64,000 nt of DNA from Veillonella sp. 3891 (GTDB taxonomy: Bacteria; Bacillota; Negativicutes; Veillonellales; Veillonellaceae): contig NZ_RQVE01000005.1 of the NCBI RefSeq assembly GCF_003992315.1, forward strand, positions 97,699 to 161,698. The letters are read 5' to 3'. The position numbers and the translations under genes were made by a program. Below the pieces are notes generated by a model, which was not told the origin of the DNA, did no database searches, and saw only the letters and a list, made by a program, of their open reading frames with translations. Numbering within the stretch: position 1 is the stretch's first letter; each line of letters starts with the position of its first letter. Positions 62,697 to 64,000 of this stretch are shown in pieces.

Positions 62697-63368
62697 TTAT
62701 AACAATGTATCCACAGCAATATTCACTATTATATCTGATGGGCTTTCACAGATGTAATCAGCACCAGCAGTTTCTAGCTCTTCTACTGAACCATAGCCAT
62801 AGGATACCCCCATAGCCACACAGTTTAATTCTTTGGCAGCTTCCATATCGTATTTACGATCTCCCACCATATACCAACGAGAGATTTTATATTTTAGTTC
62901 AGTTACCTTTTTCATATCTTGTAAGGCTTCTTGCAAGATATCTTTTTTATGTACTAACCCAATGTCTCGATTAGCTCCGCGAATGACTTCAAAGTATTGA
63001 TCCAGTTTGAAATGCTTAATAATATCCTTCGCTTGTTCTTCTGGTTTTGCCGTAGCAATCCCAACATAAGCACCCGTCTTACGGAGTGCTTTTAAGGCTT
63101 CTTCAATTTGGGGATACACTGCATTTTCATATTTTCCTACGGAATCATACCGTTCTTTGAAAAAATTGTAGGCTTGCTCCACCTCTTCATCTATCATATG
63201 GCAATGTTCTTTAAAAGAATCTGCCAAGGGTGGACCAATAAACAATTGTAATGTCTTTTCATCAGGAATGGGATAGTTCATACTCGTTAAGGCATGACGT
63301 ATAGATTTTAAAATCCCTTCATGAGAATCAGTTAATGTTCCATCTAAATCAAAAATAACACAAATCAT
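62697..63368 (-). CDS. HAD-family phosphatase (phosphoglycolate phosphatase-like)
   Basis: A 223-residue HAD hydrolase with nucleophile motif DLDGTLTDS (Asp at residue 8), a helical cap, motif II near VGIATAKPEEQAKDI (residue 105), motif III Lys around 140, and motif IV VGDRKYDMEAAKEL near 170. It resembles phosphoglycolate phosphatase/PpaX-type enzymes; the substrate is unknown. AGGAG precedes the ATG. It stands alone. Confidence 0.85.
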   Translation of the reverse strand: MICVIFDLDGTLTDSHEGILKSIRHALTSMNYPIPDEKTLQLFIGPPLADSFKEHCHMIDEEVEQAYNFFKERYDSVGKYENAVYPQIEEALKALRKTGAYVGIATAKPEEQAKDIIKHFKLDQYFEVIRGANRDIGLVHKKDILQEALQDMKKVTELKYKISRWYMVGDRKYDMEAAKELNCVAMGVSYGYGSVEELETAGADYICESPSDIIVNIAVDTLL

Positions 63369-63576
63369 ATTAACTCCTATATAGTATCTAACATATCATT
63401 TTGTATGTGCATATACACACTATTACCTAGTTTACCATCAACTCAACTATATCATTACTTATGATAATATCTAAGCTCGTATATGCTCTTTCCAATTCTA
63501 ATCCATCTCCCAAAAATATTCTATATAAAACACAGAATCATCCACCTTATATACTATAAAAGCTTTATGAACATCC

Positions 63577-63605
63577 TTTACAATACAAGAATTGCAGAGT
63601 ATACT
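63577..63605 (+). promoter_or_regulatory. Promoter of the BFD-like gene
   Basis: TTTACA (63577-63582), 17 nt, TATACT (63600-63605). A perfect inverted repeat starts inside the -10. The rest of 63369-63576 is AT-rich with no gene I can support. Confidence 0.6.
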
Positions 63606-63631
63606 ATATATAGAAAAGTTTCTATATATAG
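63604..63631 (+). repeat. Perfect 13-bp inverted repeat between promoter and ribosome-binding site
   Basis: CTATATATAGAAA and TTTCTATATATAG are separated by AG. The repeat covers the -10 and start point and abuts the AGGAGG. As DNA it is a good operator. As RNA it would form a hairpin against the ribosome-binding site if transcription began upstream of it. Confidence 0.7.
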
Positions 63632-63640
63632 GAGGACAGT

Positions 63641-63865
63641 ATGGAAGATAATCAAATTCCTACGGCCATTTTAGATAAATTAACAAAAGTTTGTACTTGC
63701 CGTAGTATTACAAGAAAAGCAATTAAGGAAGCCATCTTAGATGGTTGTGATACATTCCCTAAAATTAGAGAGCGCACTAGTGCTGGTACCGGTGCATGCG
63801 GTGGCAAAGGTTGTGGCCCAAGAGTGGTAAAACTATTAAAAGAACACCAAGAAGGGCAATGGTAA
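63641..63865 (+). CDS. BFD-like [2Fe-2S]-binding protein
   Basis: A 74-residue protein with the bacterioferritin-associated-ferredoxin pattern: C-x-C in VCTCRSITRKAIKEAI near residue 12, then C-x(4)-C in GACGGKGCGPRVVKLL near residue 52, ligating one [2Fe-2S] cluster. In E. coli, Bfd helps release iron from ferritin; similar small domains also serve other oxidoreductases. GGAGG lies upstream. The inverted repeat at its promoter suggests metal or redox control. Confidence 0.82.
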   Translation: MEDNQIPTAILDKLTKVCTCRSITRKAIKEAILDGCDTFPKIRERTSAGTGACGGKGCGPRVVKLLKEHQEGQW

Positions 63866-63887
63866 TCTACCAACGTAAGAACCATAA

Positions 63888-63917
63888 GATAGGTGATATA
63901 ATCGCCTATCTTTTTTT
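63888..63917 (+). terminator. Terminator after the BFD-like gene
   Basis: GATAGG-T-GAT pairs with ATC-G-CCTATC, followed by TTTTTTT, about 23 nt past the stop. Confidence 0.85.
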
Positions 63918-63932
63918 ATATACCTTGAATTG

Positions 63933-64000
63933 TCAAGTCAAATGCAACTCTACTGAATGATAAACCTCGTATGGGGTTTTCCAATTTAAGCATTTGCGCG
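63933..64000 (-). mobile_element. IS30-family transposase, C-terminal end (runs off the right edge)
   Basis: Translating the minus strand from the window edge gives RKCLNWKTPYEVYHSVELHL and then Thr and a stop at 63933-63935. The RKCL(N/G)W(K/R)TPYEV ending is typical of IS30-family transposases. The element border should lie near 63922-63932, just past the terminator of the BFD-like gene. Only about 22 codons are visible, so the family call rests on this one motif. Confidence 0.75.

Noticed and set aside
63483..63674. Plus-strand ORF upstream of the BFD-like gene
   Set aside because: It runs through the promoter and inverted repeat and has no ribosome-binding site.

Overview
The window looks like a chromosomal segment of a Veillonella-like member of the Negativicutes, a diderm, anaerobic, low-GC Firmicute. 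The division and cell-wall cluster, PolC, MraZ and the com genes are Firmicute-like. The same stretch encodes an outer-membrane barrel protein and a YadA-type trimeric autotransporter, which need an outer membrane. NrdD, pyruvate formate-lyase and a meso-diaminopimelate-type MurE fit an anaerobic, DAP-containing relative of Veillonella. The genus is inferred from these features, not from a search.

Layout. 1-2.5 kb: start of the anaerobic ribonucleotide reductase gene nrdD with tandem NrdR-like boxes and an attenuator-like leader, then bioY and a hotdog-fold gene behind a candidate BirA site. 2.5-16.8 kb: a small outer-membrane protein and ftsZ, then a long division/cell-wall (dcw) operon read from mraZ to two short membrane-protein genes. 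It has no ftsI and no ftsW at their usual places. 17-25.9 kb: an aminotransferase, the livKHMGF branched-chain amino-acid ABC transporter, and a purine/methylthio-nucleoside phosphorylase with S-adenosylhomocysteinase.

25.9-38.1 kb is an AT-rich defence island on the minus strand. It holds a complete Zorya type I system (zorABCD), two unrecognised genes of 282 and 850 residues, and an AbiF/Abi_2 HEPN-type gene. A short, terminator-ended, three-way-junction RNA with its own strong promoter precedes abiF. A secreted protein gene follows, then nadE.

41.2-64 kb: a trimeric autotransporter with an inserted collagen-like stalk; a split pyruvate formate-lyase (catalytic subunit plus separate 79-residue glycyl-radical subunit) with its activase; a GltS-like transporter; and a run of minus-strand genes (comEA, comEC, holA, vanW-like, polC, gntK, gntP). 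PolC lacks the usual inserted 3'-5' exonuclease domain. The window ends with an M29 aminopeptidase, a HAD phosphatase, a BFD-type [2Fe-2S] protein behind a perfect inverted repeat, and the C-terminus of an IS30-family transposase.

The most promising items for new biology are the abiF-RNA pair, the uncharacterised two-gene unit beside Zorya, the split PFL, the exonuclease-less PolC, and the dcw cluster with hairpins where ftsI is missing. All statements come from reading the sequence; no similarity search was run.
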